A stretch of DNA of 6,707 nt. It comes from Desulfamplus sp. GTDB lineage: Bacteria; Desulfobacterota; Desulfobacteria; Desulfobacterales; Desulfobacteraceae. Every line of letters starts with the position of its first letter. Within the stretch, counting starts at the first letter, position 1. The notes beneath the pieces are model-generated. The model worked only from the letters and a program-made list of their open reading frames with translations, was not told the DNA's origin and did not search any database. Of the stretch, positions 5,981 to 6,707 are shown in pieces. The stretch lies in the NCBI GenBank assembly GCA_015232935.1, contig JADFYT010000130.1, positions 1 to 6,707 on the forward strand, read 5' to 3'. The position numbers were made by a program, and so were the translations under genes.

Positions 5981-6234
5981 TATTTGCAGATTGTGTGTGC
6001 CTATTATTCATAGTGTCTTTATATTTGTTCTGTATTGATATAAAAAGCGTTAAGGTGTAGTTTGGAAAGTAGGGTTTTAATTTATTTTCCATTGAAAAAA
6101 GAAAAGGTTTGGTATAATGATAGACCTTTATAATATCTGATTATTATACTTCTGGACGGGCTTTTGGCTCCTGGAAGGTATTGCTTTTTGATATGTAATA
6201 TTTAAGGCGTTTTTTTGATTCTGGAAAATGAGGC
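5981..6234. other. AT-rich upstream region of the response regulator
   Basis: No credible gene is seen here. Two small inverted repeats are present: TTTATAT (6018-6024) with ATATAAA (6038-6044), and TATAATA (6129-6135) with TATTATA (6142-6148). A possible nearer promoter is TTGAAA (6092-6097) with TATAAT (6113-6118), but its 15-base spacer is short. All are AT-only or nearly so and may be chance. Confidence 0.35.
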
Positions 6235-6707
6235 ATGACGGACAACAGTATGCATACCATTCTGGTGGTGGATGATGAGGAGGGTATTCTTGAGATTACA
6301 CAGGAATATTTTGAACGCAGAGGGTATGAAGTCTATACAGCCAGCAATGGACTTGAAGCCATAAAAATAATCGAATCTGTAAAAATAGGGTGCTGTTTTA
6401 CAGATATTAATATGCCTGAAATGGATGGCTTAGAGCTGGCTGAACACATCAGACAGCTTGACAATACTCTTCCTGTTATCGTAATGACGGGATATCCCTC
6501 TTTGGAAAACACCATACGCACCTTGAAAAACGGGGTTGTAGATTATCTTGTTAAACCTGTTAACCTGGAGCAGATGGAGTTAAGTCTTCGGCGTATCATG
6601 CGGGAAAGGGGATTGTTTGTTGAAAATCTTATTCTTCGCGAGGAAATTGAACGCAAAGCACGTCTAAAAGCCCTTAATGACGAACTGATTGCCCGTGTAG
6701 ATGAACT
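6235..6707 (+). CDS. response regulator with receiver domain, partial (right edge)
   Basis: The frame is open to the window end; 157 full codons are visible. It begins MTDNSMHTILVVDDEEGILE and has a complete receiver domain: acidic pair Asp13-Asp14, phospho-acceptor Asp57 in CFTDINMPEMDGLEL, Thr85 in IVMTGYPS, and Lys107 in YLVKPVNL. After about residue 120 comes a charged helix (RRIMRERGLFVENLILREEIERKARLKAL split over 121-150) that looks like a coiled-coil linker. The output domain lies beyond the edge, so DNA-binding, kinase, phosphodiesterase or cyclase outputs are all possible. ATG 6235 has only a weak upstream GGAAAA (6223-6228); ATG 6250 is an alternative start. A partner sensor kinase is not in the window. 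Transcription would leave divergently from the Lrp/AsnC gene. Confidence 0.88.
   Translation, partial: MTDNSMHTILVVDDEEGILEITQEYFERRGYEVYTASNGLEAIKIIESVKIGCCFTDINMPEMDGLELAEHIRQLDNTLPVIVMTGYPSLENTIRTLKNGVVDYLVKPVNLEQMELSLRRIMRERGLFVENLILREEIERKARLKALNDELIARVDE

Noticed and set aside
6171..6184. Sigma-54 promoter (TGG...TTGC) before the response regulator
   Set aside because: GG and GC are separated by 8 bases instead of the required 10.
1..6707. tRNA, rRNA or CRISPR arrays
   Set aside because: No cloverleaf, rRNA signature or regularly spaced identical repeats were seen by eye.

Overview
The window is a low-GC bacterial chromosome segment with four complete protein genes of recognisable family, one complete hypothetical gene, one response regulator cut by the right edge, and a relic of a duplicated gene. 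The mix of acyl-CoA enzymes, a decarboxylase of the GAHG/ESGR clade, an Lrp/AsnC regulator and a receiver protein with a helical tail, in AT-rich intergenic DNA, fits a Desulfobacteraceae-like sulfate reducer. That placement is an inference from style; no rRNA or marker gene is present.

Left part (1-3358, + strand): a crotonase-fold enoyl-CoA hydratase/isomerase (109-831) is followed after about 230 bp by a long acetyl-CoA hydrolase/CoA-transferase (best start 1063, end 3240). Both act on acyl-CoA thioesters and may belong to one fatty or carboxylic acid pathway. A 14-bp-stem hairpin (3277-3314) separates them from the genes converging from the right.

Middle part (3359-5811, - strand): in transcription order, an Lrp/AsnC regulator (5811-5350) with its own terminator, a diaminopimelate decarboxylase-like gene, lysA (5148-3892), and a 116-aa protein of unknown function (3709-3359). 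The DNA between lysA and the hypothetical gene is not ordinary spacer. It carries a diverged second copy of the lysA leader, whose ends lie exactly 1400 bp from their partners, fused to 13 codons of a lysA 3' end (peptide TANNYFVTLNFEK against TANDYFATLNFEK). This is best read as an old tandem duplication of leader plus lysA, with the body of the second copy deleted. The leader's central palindromic block appears inverted between the two copies.

Right part (5812-6707): a 423-bp divergent intergenic region holds two 15-bp palindromes whose centres are 31 bp apart. They overlap the -35 and -10 of a strong minus-strand promoter for the Lrp/AsnC gene and resemble the E. coli Lrp consensus, so autoregulation is likely. 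A + strand promoter with a perfect TATAAT overlaps the same operator. Beyond it starts a receiver-domain response regulator (6235 onward), open to the window edge.
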